A DNA stretch of 33,700 nucleotides from NCBI GenBank assembly GCA_937893495.1, contig CALBIE010000620.1:1-33700 (forward strand), read 5' to 3'. Below, piece by piece: positions 16,052 to 24,600 of the stretch. The notes under the pieces were generated by a model. It had not been told where the DNA came from. It ran no database searches and saw nothing but the letters and a program-made list of their open reading frames with translations. The translations under genes and the position numbers were made by a program. Within the stretch, counting starts at the first letter, position 1; each line of letters starts with the position of its first letter. This DNA comes from an uncultured Verrucomicrobiales bacterium. GTDB lineage: Bacteria; Verrucomicrobiota; Verrucomicrobiia; Limisphaerales; JAYPXF01.

Positions 16052-16075
16052 GTTCAAATCATTCGACAACCGCGC

Positions 16076-17563
16076 TTACTTCTGCTCACGTTTCTTCCGC
16101 TTGGGATTGTCGTTCCTGGTTTTCTTTGCCTTCTTGACCTTCGGCGGGCCGTAGGTCTTGAGCAGGACGGCATCGACCTTGGCCCGGTCATCCTTGTTCT
16201 GGAGTGCGGCAAGCATGGGATCGCCGGTCCGTTTCATCCATGACTCCAGCCGCTTCCGGTAATCATGAATCTGCTTTTGATAATCCGTATGGCCGATGAG
16301 GTTGTTCAGGCAATTGGGATCTTTCTCCAGGTCGTAGAATTCCTCCGGAACGCGCATACGGAACAGGTCGATGCGGGCGGCGATGTCGGGATTGGTTTTT
16401 GCCGCAGCCGCCATCGCTGCGAAGGTCTTGCCCTCGTTGTTGTTGCGATAGACGTGTTTCCCGTCGCTGAACGGATTGTAGATGTAGCCGAACTTCGCAT
16501 CCTGCACGCAGCGCATCGGAACACCATCGTTGCCGGCCTTGCTGTCGATCTGGGTGAACATGAACTCGCGAGTGTCTTGAGATTTCCCTTGCAACAGCGA
16601 AACAATGCTTCGTCCGTCCAATCGCTTCGGTCCCGACACACCCGTGATTTCGAGGAAGGTGGGCATAAGATCAACCGGCGATACGAAATGAGTATCGTTC
16701 CGGCTGCCGGGCCTGACATTGCCGGGCCATCGCACGAGGAAGGGCGTCCGCGAACTGTGAAACCAGGTGTTGCACTTCGCGAAGGGAACGGCGATGCCAT
16801 TGTCTGACATGAAGAAGACGATGGTGTTGTCGGCCTGCCCGGATTCTTCCAGTGCCTGCATGACCTTGCCGAAGGTGTCGTCCAAACGCCGCGTGGAGTT
16901 TTGGTATTGCGCCAGTTCCGCGCGCGCACCGGGCAAATCCGGCAGAAATCCCGGCACCTCGACCTCATCAGGTTTGTACGTCCGGCTGGGCATTGCGGCG
17001 CCTTTGGTGAGTTTCTTCGGATCGCAATAAGGTCGGTGCGGGTCGTGGGAGTTGACCATGAAATAGAACGGCTTCTTCTCCTCGCGACACCGCTTGAAGA
17101 AAGCCACGCAACGTTCGTAGTAGATTTGCGGATTCCGACCATTTCCAAGATCTTTCTGGTCAAACGAATAGTCCCACTTCATCGAGGTCGTCGGCGTGGA
17201 ATGCGAGACCTTGCCCAGAATCCCGGCGAGGTAACCGCCGGATTGAAAAGCAGTCACAATGTCCGGCGTACCGGGCCTGGCCTTCATGAAGCCCATGGCA
17301 CCCGAGTTGTGGCTCAGAAAACCGGTTGCAATCACCGCCCGACACGGGGCACAAATCGCCACGTTCACATGCCCGCGATTGAAGAGCATTCCCTGAAAGG
17401 CAAAGCGGTCGAGATTCGGAGTCAAACCCGCCACCTTGCCGCCATACACCCCAAGCGACTCGGCGTGGAGGTCATCGGCCGTGAAGAGAAGCACGTTCGT
17501 ACGCTGCGCTGCACTGGTGCTGAACGCGACGCCGAGCAGAAGCGAGAGAATCTTATATGGCAT
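16076..17563 (-). CDS. Secreted formylglycine-dependent sulfatase, sulfamidase-like
   Basis: The 495-residue family S1 sulfatase has a signal peptide (KILSLLLGVAFSTSAA). Metal-binding Asp residues are in VLLFTADDLHAES. The formylglycine precursor is Cys71 in AICAPCRAVIATG, the C-x-P-C-R variant of the signature. Other blocks are GKVSHS, VNSHDPHRPY, FFMSDNGIAVPFAKCNTWFHS and SPVDLMPTFLEI. The SDNG context and the HDPHRPY block are closer to heparan N-sulfatase and iduronate-type enzymes than to the arylsulfatases upstream (by-eye judgement). The last 21 residues are extremely basic (many Lys), unlike the other two sulfatases. It lies on the opposite strand, so it is transcribed separately. Confidence 0.9.
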   Translation of the reverse strand: MPYKILSLLLGVAFSTSAAQRTNVLLFTADDLHAESLGVYGGKVAGLTPNLDRFAFQGMLFNRGHVNVAICAPCRAVIATGFLSHNSGAMGFMKARPGTPDIVTAFQSGGYLAGILGKVSHSTPTTSMKWDYSFDQKDLGNGRNPQIYYERCVAFFKRCREEKKPFYFMVNSHDPHRPYCDPKKLTKGAAMPSRTYKPDEVEVPGFLPDLPGARAELAQYQNSTRRLDDTFGKVMQALEESGQADNTIVFFMSDNGIAVPFAKCNTWFHSSRTPFLVRWPGNVRPGSRNDTHFVSPVDLMPTFLEITGVSGPKRLDGRSIVSLLQGKSQDTREFMFTQIDSKAGNDGVPMRCVQDAKFGYIYNPFSDGKHVYRNNNEGKTFAAMAAAAKTNPDIAARIDLFRMRVPEEFYDLEKDPNCLNNLIGHTDYQKQIHDYRKRLESWMKRTGDPMLAALQNKDDRAKVDAVLLKTYGPPKVKKAKKTRNDNPKRKKREQK

Positions 17564-18024
17564 GGCTCAACTTCGTCCTCTTTCGGATCCGTTGGCAAAC
17601 TCATTCTGAGCCGACGGTTCATTGTAATTCACTGGACCGGCAAACGGCCGGGACGGATGAACGTGTCTCAGTTTACTTCATATCCGTTGCAGGTCGGGCT
17701 GGGCAACCGCCTTCCTCCCTCCCCGTGAACCTGGTAGCAGCCGACGTGAGGAGGTTCATGCAACATTGGGTAAAAGAAATCAGAGCCTGCCAACGAACGG
17801 GTTGGCGAAAGTGGGGTGGGTCTCCGACCCGCCGGTTCCGGGAACCTCTGGTTCCCCAGACACATCCGGGCTCAATTGCGTTCCCGGAATCGGCGCCCTC
17901 AGAGAGGCCGCAACCGGCAGGTCGGAGACCTGCCCCACGCCGTGAAGCTCTGCCACCGGAGGACGCAAGTTCGATGACATTATGCCGCGCCTATTTGGCG
18001 CTCCGATTCTCCTCACGTCGGCTG
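17564..18024. other. Gene-free region between sulfatase and oleC, largely repeat
   Basis: The 170 bases next to the sulfatase start should contain its promoter, but no clear -35/-10 pair was found. The rest is the compound palindrome at 17734-18028. Open frames across the region have no protein-like features. Confidence 0.5.
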
Positions 18025-18028
18025 CTAC
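17734..18028. repeat. Compound nested inverted repeat at the end of the pfa-ole operon
   Basis: The outer arms (17734-17753 and 18009-18028) are perfect 20-bp reverse complements, GTAGCAGCCGACGTGAGGAG on the left. Inside, 17811-17837 and 17911-17937 form a second, imperfect pair (GTGGGGTGGGTCTCCGACC against its near complement). Each inner arm is itself a small hairpin around a TCC or GGA loop. The right outer arm includes the oleC stop codon. It resembles REP/MITE-type units and could also act as a transcript end. Confidence 0.75.
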
Positions 18029-19698
18029 ATCGGTTTCGAGGCGGCCGCCCAGACGGCGAGTTTTTCGCGAAAGATTTTTGCGTTGTGACGGATGTCCACC
18101 GGGAATGCGGGATGAAAGAGAATCGTTTTGATGTTGCGAGTCAGTTCGTATTGCGAACCAATCTTCAACAACTCCGTGCGTATCGTGGCTTCGGTCTGGT
18201 GACGGGATTCCGAATCCAGTTCCACGCAGAGAACCGGTTCGGTCGTTTCATTTCGTGGAACACCCACGAGCGCGGTGCGAAACACTTCGGGATGAGTGTT
18301 GAAGATGCCTTCGCACGGAATGGTGAAAAGCGTTCCCGAATCGGTGATGACACGATGGGCTTTGCGTCCACAAAACCAGATGCGACCGGTGTCGTCCCGA
18401 TAACCCACGTCGCCCATGCGATGATAAGATCCGCCATTCTTTGAATCGGGAATCTTGCCGAGCTTCGTGGACTCCGGGCGATTGTAGTACTCGCGCGTGA
18501 CATTCTCGCCCCTGACGGCGATTTCACCGATCTCGCCGTTGGCCACGAGCAAATCCTCCGACCAGTCGGCAATCGGTTCATCGGTGATGCGAATCACCTT
18601 CAACTCGATTCCCATGACCGGTTTGCCCACGCAGACGCCACCGCCGGTTTTTGTACGAGCGGCGGTGTCGTTGAGAATCTCGTGACTCCCGATGGAAGCC
18701 ACGGGCAGCACCTCGGTCGCCCCGTACGGAGTGAAAATCTGCGCATCGGGTTCAAGCATCTTCGAGAATCGCTCGAGGATGGCGGCGCTGACGGGCGCGC
18801 CCGCCGAGATGACTCGTTTCAAGGATGGAAACTTTATGCCCTTCGCCACGCCATAACGACTGATGCGATTGATGAGAGCGGGCGAACCGAACATGTTGGT
18901 CACGCCAAAGTTTTCAATGCACTCGCCAATCATCGCGGGATCAACGTTGGCCGGCCGGGTGGCGTCCATGTCGGGAATGATGGCGGTCATGCCCAGTGCC
19001 GGCGCAAAGAGCGCGAACAGCGGAAACGTCGGCAGATCAATTTCACCTGGTTGGATGTTGTAAATCGCCTTCAGCTTTTTCACCTGGCTGTCGAAGATGC
19101 CATGCGTATAGACGACGCCCTTGGGAACCCCTGTGCTGCCGCTGGTGAACAGAATAGCGGCCACTTCATCCGCACGCGTCGCGGCCATCTTGAAACCGTG
19201 ATTGGCATTCACCCGTCCGCGAATCGCCGCGAGGGTGTCACCGCCCCAGAAGAGCCTGCGGCCGACGGTGACCAACTGCTTCAGCGTGCCGTTCGCCCAA
19301 CGAAACAGCCAGCGCGCGACATGGGCTTTGGGAATTCCAATGAACGCCTCGGGCTCGGCCTCCGCCAGGCATTGACCGAGATTCTTGATGCCCATTCCCG
19401 GATCGATCATCACCGGCACGGCGCCAATCTTGAAGAGCGCAAATGTGAGCGCGAAAAAATCCAGACTCGGCGTTACCATCAGCACGGTGCGCATGCCACG
19501 AGTGATACCGTAGTCGATCAATCCGGCGGCAATACGATCACTCTCATCGTCCAGTTGCCGGAAGGTGAAATGCGTGTAGCTGACCCGTCCCGCTGCGTCG
19601 CGTCCGTGGGGAAACACGACGGCCTGACGATGCGGTTGATGCCGCGCCATGGCCGGCAGATGCGCGGCGATGTTGACTGCCTCAATCGCGTCACTCAT
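18025..19698 (-). CDS. oleC: OleC-like beta-lactone synthetase (AMP-ligase superfamily)
   Basis: The 557-residue protein is an ANL-superfamily adenylating enzyme. The phosphate-binding motif LFTSGSTGVPKG is at 183-194, followed by FTPYGATEVLP and GDVGYRDDTGRIWFCGRKAH. Near the C-terminus, DIRHNAKIFREKL contains the likely catalytic Lys541. The C-terminal RHNAKIFREKL pattern and FPLFALFAPALGM are typical of OleC, which converts a 2-alkyl-3-hydroxy acid to a beta-lactone using ATP. General acyl-CoA ligases are the alternative, but the position after oleA and oleB settles it. Its ATG overlaps the oleB stop by eight bases. The stop codon lies in a palindromic repeat, so the last one or two residues may not be native. 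Confidence 0.92.
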   Translation of the reverse strand: MSDAIEAVNIAAHLPAMARHQPHRQAVVFPHGRDAAGRVSYTHFTFRQLDDESDRIAAGLIDYGITRGMRTVLMVTPSLDFFALTFALFKIGAVPVMIDPGMGIKNLGQCLAEAEPEAFIGIPKAHVARWLFRWANGTLKQLVTVGRRLFWGGDTLAAIRGRVNANHGFKMAATRADEVAAILFTSGSTGVPKGVVYTHGIFDSQVKKLKAIYNIQPGEIDLPTFPLFALFAPALGMTAIIPDMDATRPANVDPAMIGECIENFGVTNMFGSPALINRISRYGVAKGIKFPSLKRVISAGAPVSAAILERFSKMLEPDAQIFTPYGATEVLPVASIGSHEILNDTAARTKTGGGVCVGKPVMGIELKVIRITDEPIADWSEDLLVANGEIGEIAVRGENVTREYYNRPESTKLGKIPDSKNGGSYHRMGDVGYRDDTGRIWFCGRKAHRVITDSGTLFTIPCEGIFNTHPEVFRTALVGVPRNETTEPVLCVELDSESRHQTEATIRTELLKIGSQYELTRNIKTILFHPAFPVDIRHNAKIFREKLAVWAAASKPM

Positions 19699-20584
19699 GG
19701 ATGGGATTATCTTTCAGGAACCCATTGATGATTTCAACAATCTCGTCGCCCACGTCCTCCAGCACGTAGTGTCCGGCATCCGGAAAACGATGCACGTTGG
19801 CTTCGGGCAGATACTCCGTCCACTGGTTCAGGAAATGCCGGTCAAAGACAAAATCTTTTTCTCCCCAGCAGATCACAGTCGGGATTTTGCGAAACTGCCC
19901 GATGTCTTTCTCCACGCGACTGACGAGATCATAGCCTTCGTCGCCGGAACGCAGGGGGATGTCCTGGACAAAGCGCAAAACCGCGACGCGATTGGCCCAG
20001 GTGTCGTACGGGGCAAGGTAGCCATGCCGAATCTCGGCCGTCAGCGGCTTCTTCGTGGCGCACCAACTGACGGCGGCGCGACTGAAGGCATTGGCGCCGC
20101 GCACGAGCAACGAACCGAGCAGCGGCGTCCGGCAAAACCAGAGCGACCATGGAAATGGTTTGGTTTTCGGCAGATGGAAGGCGCCGGTGTTCAGGATGAC
20201 GAGCCGCTTGATTTTATCCGGATGGAGCGTGGCGTAGGCCATCCCGATCATTCCGCCCCAATCGTGAACGATGAGCGTGACGTTGTCCTTCACCCCAAGT
20301 TTGTCGAGCAGTGCCTCGAGATCAGCGACCCGTTGTTTGAGCGTGTACGGATACGACTCCGCGTCGGGTTTGTCGGATTTGCCGCAACCGATATGGTCTG
20401 GAACGATCGTGCGATAGCGATCGCGAAAGGCCTTCACCAGATTGCGATAGTAGAAAGACCAGGTCGGATTACCGTGGAGCATGACCAGCGGGTCGCCATC
20501 GCCTTCGTCGAGGTAGTGGAGCCGGTTGCCGTCCAGCTCCAGATACTTTCCGGCGAAGGGATAAAGTTCGGGGCTGACTACCAT
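19691..20584 (-). CDS. oleB: OleB-like beta-lactone decarboxylase (alpha/beta hydrolase)
   Basis: The 297-residue protein is a haloalkane-dehalogenase-type alpha/beta hydrolase. It has the oxyanion region HGNPTWSFYYRN, the nucleophile elbow VHDWGGMIG with Asp108, and the C-terminal DAGHYVLED with the catalytic His. An Asp nucleophile fits OleB, which opens the beta-lactone made by OleC and releases CO2 to give a cis-olefin. A haloalkane dehalogenase would look similar, but the location between oleA and oleC supports OleB. The start ATG overlaps the oleA stop by seven bases and its own stop overlaps oleC by eight, so translation is likely coupled. Confidence 0.92.
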   Translation of the reverse strand: MVVSPELYPFAGKYLELDGNRLHYLDEGDGDPLVMLHGNPTWSFYYRNLVKAFRDRYRTIVPDHIGCGKSDKPDAESYPYTLKQRVADLEALLDKLGVKDNVTLIVHDWGGMIGMAYATLHPDKIKRLVILNTGAFHLPKTKPFPWSLWFCRTPLLGSLLVRGANAFSRAAVSWCATKKPLTAEIRHGYLAPYDTWANRVAVLRFVQDIPLRSGDEGYDLVSRVEKDIGQFRKIPTVICWGEKDFVFDRHFLNQWTEYLPEANVHRFPDAGHYVLEDVGDEIVEIINGFLKDNPIHE

Positions 20585-21618
20585 TTCAGGCCAAGCATCA
20601 TACAGTTAAGACCGCTGCCAATTCCGAGGAAACTGACGTTGTCACCCGGTTTGAGAGCGCCGCGTTCCTTCGCCAGGGCGGCGGTGATGGGAAGGGAGAC
20701 GGTGCCGATGTTTCCAAGGTGTTCGTAGGTGGTGAAATCCTTCTCAGGCGCAATGCCAAGCGTCTTGAGAATGGAACTCTGATGCCCTGATCCAACCTGA
20801 TGGCAGATGACGCGATCGACGTCGTCATTCGCCCAGCTCATTTCGGCAAGGAACGACTGCCACGTTTCTTTCCCCAGTTCGACCCCATGCTTGAGTACCG
20901 CCACGGAATCGGTGGACATGAACGGGCGATGCACACCGTCAATCTTCTCAATCCCCCACCGGCAAAGTTCATGATGCTCGGGCGCGACGTGGGTGACGCC
21001 ACCCAGGAGTCGATGTCCGGATGCCTTGTCAAAGCTGCCGTCCGTCAACAGGACCGCCACGGCGCCGGAACCACCCGTCAGCGTGGCCAGTGCGAGCGTG
21101 AAGAGTTTCATGTCCTCCATCTGCAGCATCCGGTCGATCATGACGTCGTTGATCTCACGAGCGGATTCGCACGAGACGATCAGGCCGGCGCGAATCTGGC
21201 CAAGCTCGATGCGGTTGGCGACTTCGAGCATGCCGTTGAGCACGCCGAGGCAGGCGTTGCTGATGTCGTACACGGCGGTGGATCGCTTCACGCCAAGACC
21301 GGCGGCCACGCGACAGGCCGTGGCCGGTTCGTAAAGCTCGCGACAGACTCCAGCGTAAATCAGTGAACCAATCTCCTCGATGGGAACGCCGGAAGCGACG
21401 AGCGCTTTCTTCGCGGCCGACGTGGCTCCACGCGACACGGGCGTGCCGGGCGCCCACCAGCGGCGTTCCGCGATGCCGGTCAGGAATTCCAGTTGTCCTT
21501 CCGCGATGCGCAGCTTTTTCAGCATCGGCGCGAGGCGGGCTTCCAGTTCCTCGGACGTCACGACGACTGGCGCGAGTTCGTAGCCGATGCCGGTGAGTTC
21601 AACCTTCTCGTACTTCAT
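20578..21618 (-). CDS. oleA: OleA-like thiolase, head-to-head acyl condensing enzyme
   Basis: The 346-residue thiolase-fold protein is of the FabH/OleA type. The catalytic set is visible: Cys123 in SNACLGVLNG, His273 in ICHQVGSG and Asn303 in HLGNIGTVSLP. Glu97 in LYEPATAC lies exactly 26 residues before the Cys, and the His-Asn spacing is 30. Both match what I recall for Xanthomonas OleA (Glu117, Cys143, His285, Asn315); this Glu separates OleA from FabH. OleA joins two fatty acyl thioesters to a beta-keto acid. Its ATG shares one base with the stop of the synthase gene upstream, so it is translated in step with it. Confidence 0.94.
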   Translation of the reverse strand: MKYEKVELTGIGYELAPVVVTSEELEARLAPMLKKLRIAEGQLEFLTGIAERRWWAPGTPVSRGATSAAKKALVASGVPIEEIGSLIYAGVCRELYEPATACRVAAGLGVKRSTAVYDISNACLGVLNGMLEVANRIELGQIRAGLIVSCESAREINDVMIDRMLQMEDMKLFTLALATLTGGSGAVAVLLTDGSFDKASGHRLLGGVTHVAPEHHELCRWGIEKIDGVHRPFMSTDSVAVLKHGVELGKETWQSFLAEMSWANDDVDRVICHQVGSGHQSSILKTLGIAPEKDFTTYEHLGNIGTVSLPITAALAKERGALKPGDNVSFLGIGSGLNCMMLGLKW

Positions 21619-24600
21619 CAGGCGTCGCGATAGGCAGCAGTAAAGTCCTTCATCCCGTAAATGATCCGGCCATCGACCGATAGATATCCGTCGGCACGAA
21701 TCAGGCGATTTTCGATGTCAATGTCAGTGACGACGGCTTCGACCGTGACGAGATTGTCGGTGGGCAAAATCTGGCCGCGATAAACCCACTCATGCGGCTG
21801 GCCGACGGCCATGGCTTCCATCCGTCCGGATTCGCCGATTTCAAACTTCTCCGCCATGACCACCTTCAACAATTGTAGGAAGGATTCCAGCCCGAGCGAT
21901 CCCGGGCAGACCGGATCCTGAAAGAAGTGAGCCTTGAAGAACCATTCGTTGGGATTCACATCCTTCGTGCCCCTGATGTAACCCAACCCCTCGGGTCCGC
22001 CGTCGGGCACAAAGGTTTCGACCCGGTCGATCATCCGCATCCGGGTTCCGGGAAACAATCCAGTCTCCGGATACGAAAATTTTTTCGCGCGGCTCAATTC
22101 GTCCGTGGTCGGCCCGTAAAGTTTCGCCTCGCGAATGCCGACCTGTTGCGCCAATGCCTGCTTCGAGAAAAAACCAAAATACGTGTTGCCCTGGTAGGCG
22201 AGACCCCGGCGGGAATGGACCTCGTATTCGTAATGCTGAATGATCATCCCGCCGGAACTGGACGCCCGCGTAATGTGCACCTTGATGGAGAGTGTTCCGG
22301 CGTTGGGATAGATGGGAAAGAACTGTTCCGCCTTGCCGCCAAGATTGCGGAATGACAAATCAACGTCGCTTGTCAGCGCCGACCCGATGTAGCCGGCGAG
22401 CCAGCCGCAAGGTTGCAGGGCGATCTCCAGCAGCACGGCAAAGGGCATGTCGCCCTGCCGGTTCCCGGCGAAGTACCATTCGCCCGGCGGCACGTCGTAC
22501 TCGGCAACGATTTTGCCACCGGCCTGCATCTTCCATGGCTCGCAATCGATTTCGACGATGCGATCAAGAAACTTGTACGGCGGACCCGGCAGACGGGCGA
22601 TCACCCGCCCGCTGTCGAACACTTTGTAGGGCTCGCCGAATGCTGCGGATGGTTTGCCAATCGCGAAGGCCAGGATGCGATCGTTGTCGAAGCGCGGGGC
22701 CTGGGACGTGGGGCGAGGGGCGAGGGAGGCTGGCGCACTCGCTGTGGCACCATTGTTTTGCCAGAGCGCCTCGATACCTTCCCGGGTCCAGCCTTCGAAC
22801 CGGATGGACATGTCGTGCATCTCCACGATGGGACGGCCATCGGCATACATCAACGCGTCGGCAATGGCGTAGGGTTCCGGGCGATAGCCCATCTCCTTGA
22901 TGGAGATTTCATAAACGACCTTCTTCGTCGTCTCGATGACCTGGCCGCGACATTTCAGTTTGCCGGTCACGCCGGGAACGGGCCCGTGCGTCAGGTGGTC
23001 CGTTTCGCCGACCCAACCCATCCGCAGCAGCAGAATGCGAAGCGTGTGCAGACAGCATTCATACATCAAGGTGCCGGGCATGACCTTGTCATCGACGAAG
23101 TGACAGGTCAGAAACCAGTCGTCCGGATGAATGTCCGCCTCGGCGCGGATGATGCCCAACCCGAATCGCCCGCCCTGCGGTTTGATGGACGACACCCGGT
23201 CCACCAGTTTCATCCGGTCGCCCGGCAACGTCAGTGGATTCGCGAGATTCAATCCACGGAAACGTTCGCCAAAGCAGGCGGCGAGATCGCCATCGCGCAA
23301 GGCGTCCAGCCGTTCATCAGAAATGGATTCGTCGGTGAGCGGAACCAGTTCGCGCCAATCGGCCGGCAAGATTCCGGGGACGGGACGCAGATCGAGCTGC
23401 GTGTGAACGATGCCCTTGCCGGCGGCAAGTTCCGCTTCGGTGAAAAAACCGGCGCAGCCATTGCGCATGCTCAGCAACGGCTCGCCATCGACGGTGCCGT
23501 CAAACCGGAAACGAAACAGCCACGTGGAACCCTGCCGGAAGAAGCCGTCGATGTGGATGTCGTAATCGATGATCGAACCGGGTCCCGGTAACGAACGGTG
23601 AAAGGTGATTTCCGCATCCAACAGGCGATAGACCGCGAGGCCCTTGGTTTGAAAATCGATACCGAGGTAACCGGACAGAAACAAGTCCGCCTGGCCTGCT
23701 TCAACGGCGATGCACGTGGGTATCTTCCCGCCATCGAGATACCATGCGCCGGAGTGAATGTCGTGTTCCGTCACCAGACTGCCGTGCGTCATCGAACGCG
23801 GTTCGCCCGAGATGGACATGATTCGATCCACCAGCATCAACGGTTCGTCCGGCAGTCGCACCCGCGTGGGATGGTTGTCGATTTCAGCAAACCCCTCGCC
23901 CAGCACGTTGCCCAATTTGCCGATGGCGATTTCAAAACAGGCTTCGCGGTCGAACGCCACCGATCGTCTATCGGAGTCCTTTGTCGTCGGTCGAAAATTT
24001 GTTTGCGGCAGCCGCAGAGAAACGCTGGAACCCGCCGGGCGTTGCGCCAGCAACTCCAACTGATCCTTCACCGCCAGCGTCATGGCGTGTTGCAGGTTCT
24101 CTGAGAATTTCAGGAACTGCTCGTGCGCGAGCGTGCGCGCCCGGGTGGTGCGCACGAGTTGTTCCAAAAAGGGATCACCCGTCCCCGGGGCTGATACAAA
24201 GGCGGGCGTCAACGTGGAGGGCGGCGCATATTCCATTCTCGTCGTGAGGGTCCCAACTTGTTCGTCGGGTTCCGGTTCCGCGATGAGATAGTCCGGCTCC
24301 GGATCGAAGAGGGCGACGTCCGGTTCATTGCAATCGGGAAGGGAGACGTCGAAAGATTTTCCGCCAAGCGGCACCGAAACCATCGGGACGGTGCGATGAT
24401 GCGCAGGAGAACGATTCGCCGGGGGTTCGGCCGCGTAAAGGAAATCGAGGTTCATCGAAAACTGATGACCAATCAATTTGGCGAAGAACCGGAGCAGCGT
24501 GATGGTTTCGCCCTGCCCGGGAAAGCACGCTGAAATCGCCAGATGCGGCCGGTCACCGAGAATCTTCGGAATCATCCGGCTGCAACTCGCGCCGGGTCCC

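Larger units (their letters stand above)
15133..16075. other. Gene-poor region of repeats and gene remnants
   Basis: These 943 bases hold no intact gene. They contain a hairpin pair (15188-15228), a possible XRE remnant, a DUF1016-like remnant, a G/C-rich palindrome, a transposase remnant and three consecutive hairpins, all listed separately. Between 15248 and 15446 two short plus-strand frames look protein-like (one ends PDDPLERALHRQIALLLR, the other contains DEWIEDLASRLPGTV), but I do not recognise a family. Confidence 0.6.

Noticed and set aside
17557-18444. A 295-codon plus-strand frame between the sulfatase and oleC
   Set aside because: It crosses the nested palindromic repeat and then runs antisense to oleC; no protein-like features.
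19691-20584. OleB considered as a haloalkane dehalogenase
   Set aside because: The Asp nucleophile and fold fit both, but the position between oleA and oleC with overlapping frames favours OleB.
20578-21618. OleA considered as FabH (3-oxoacyl-ACP synthase III)
   Set aside because: Glu97 lies 26 residues before the catalytic Cys in the OleA-specific position, and oleB and oleC follow.
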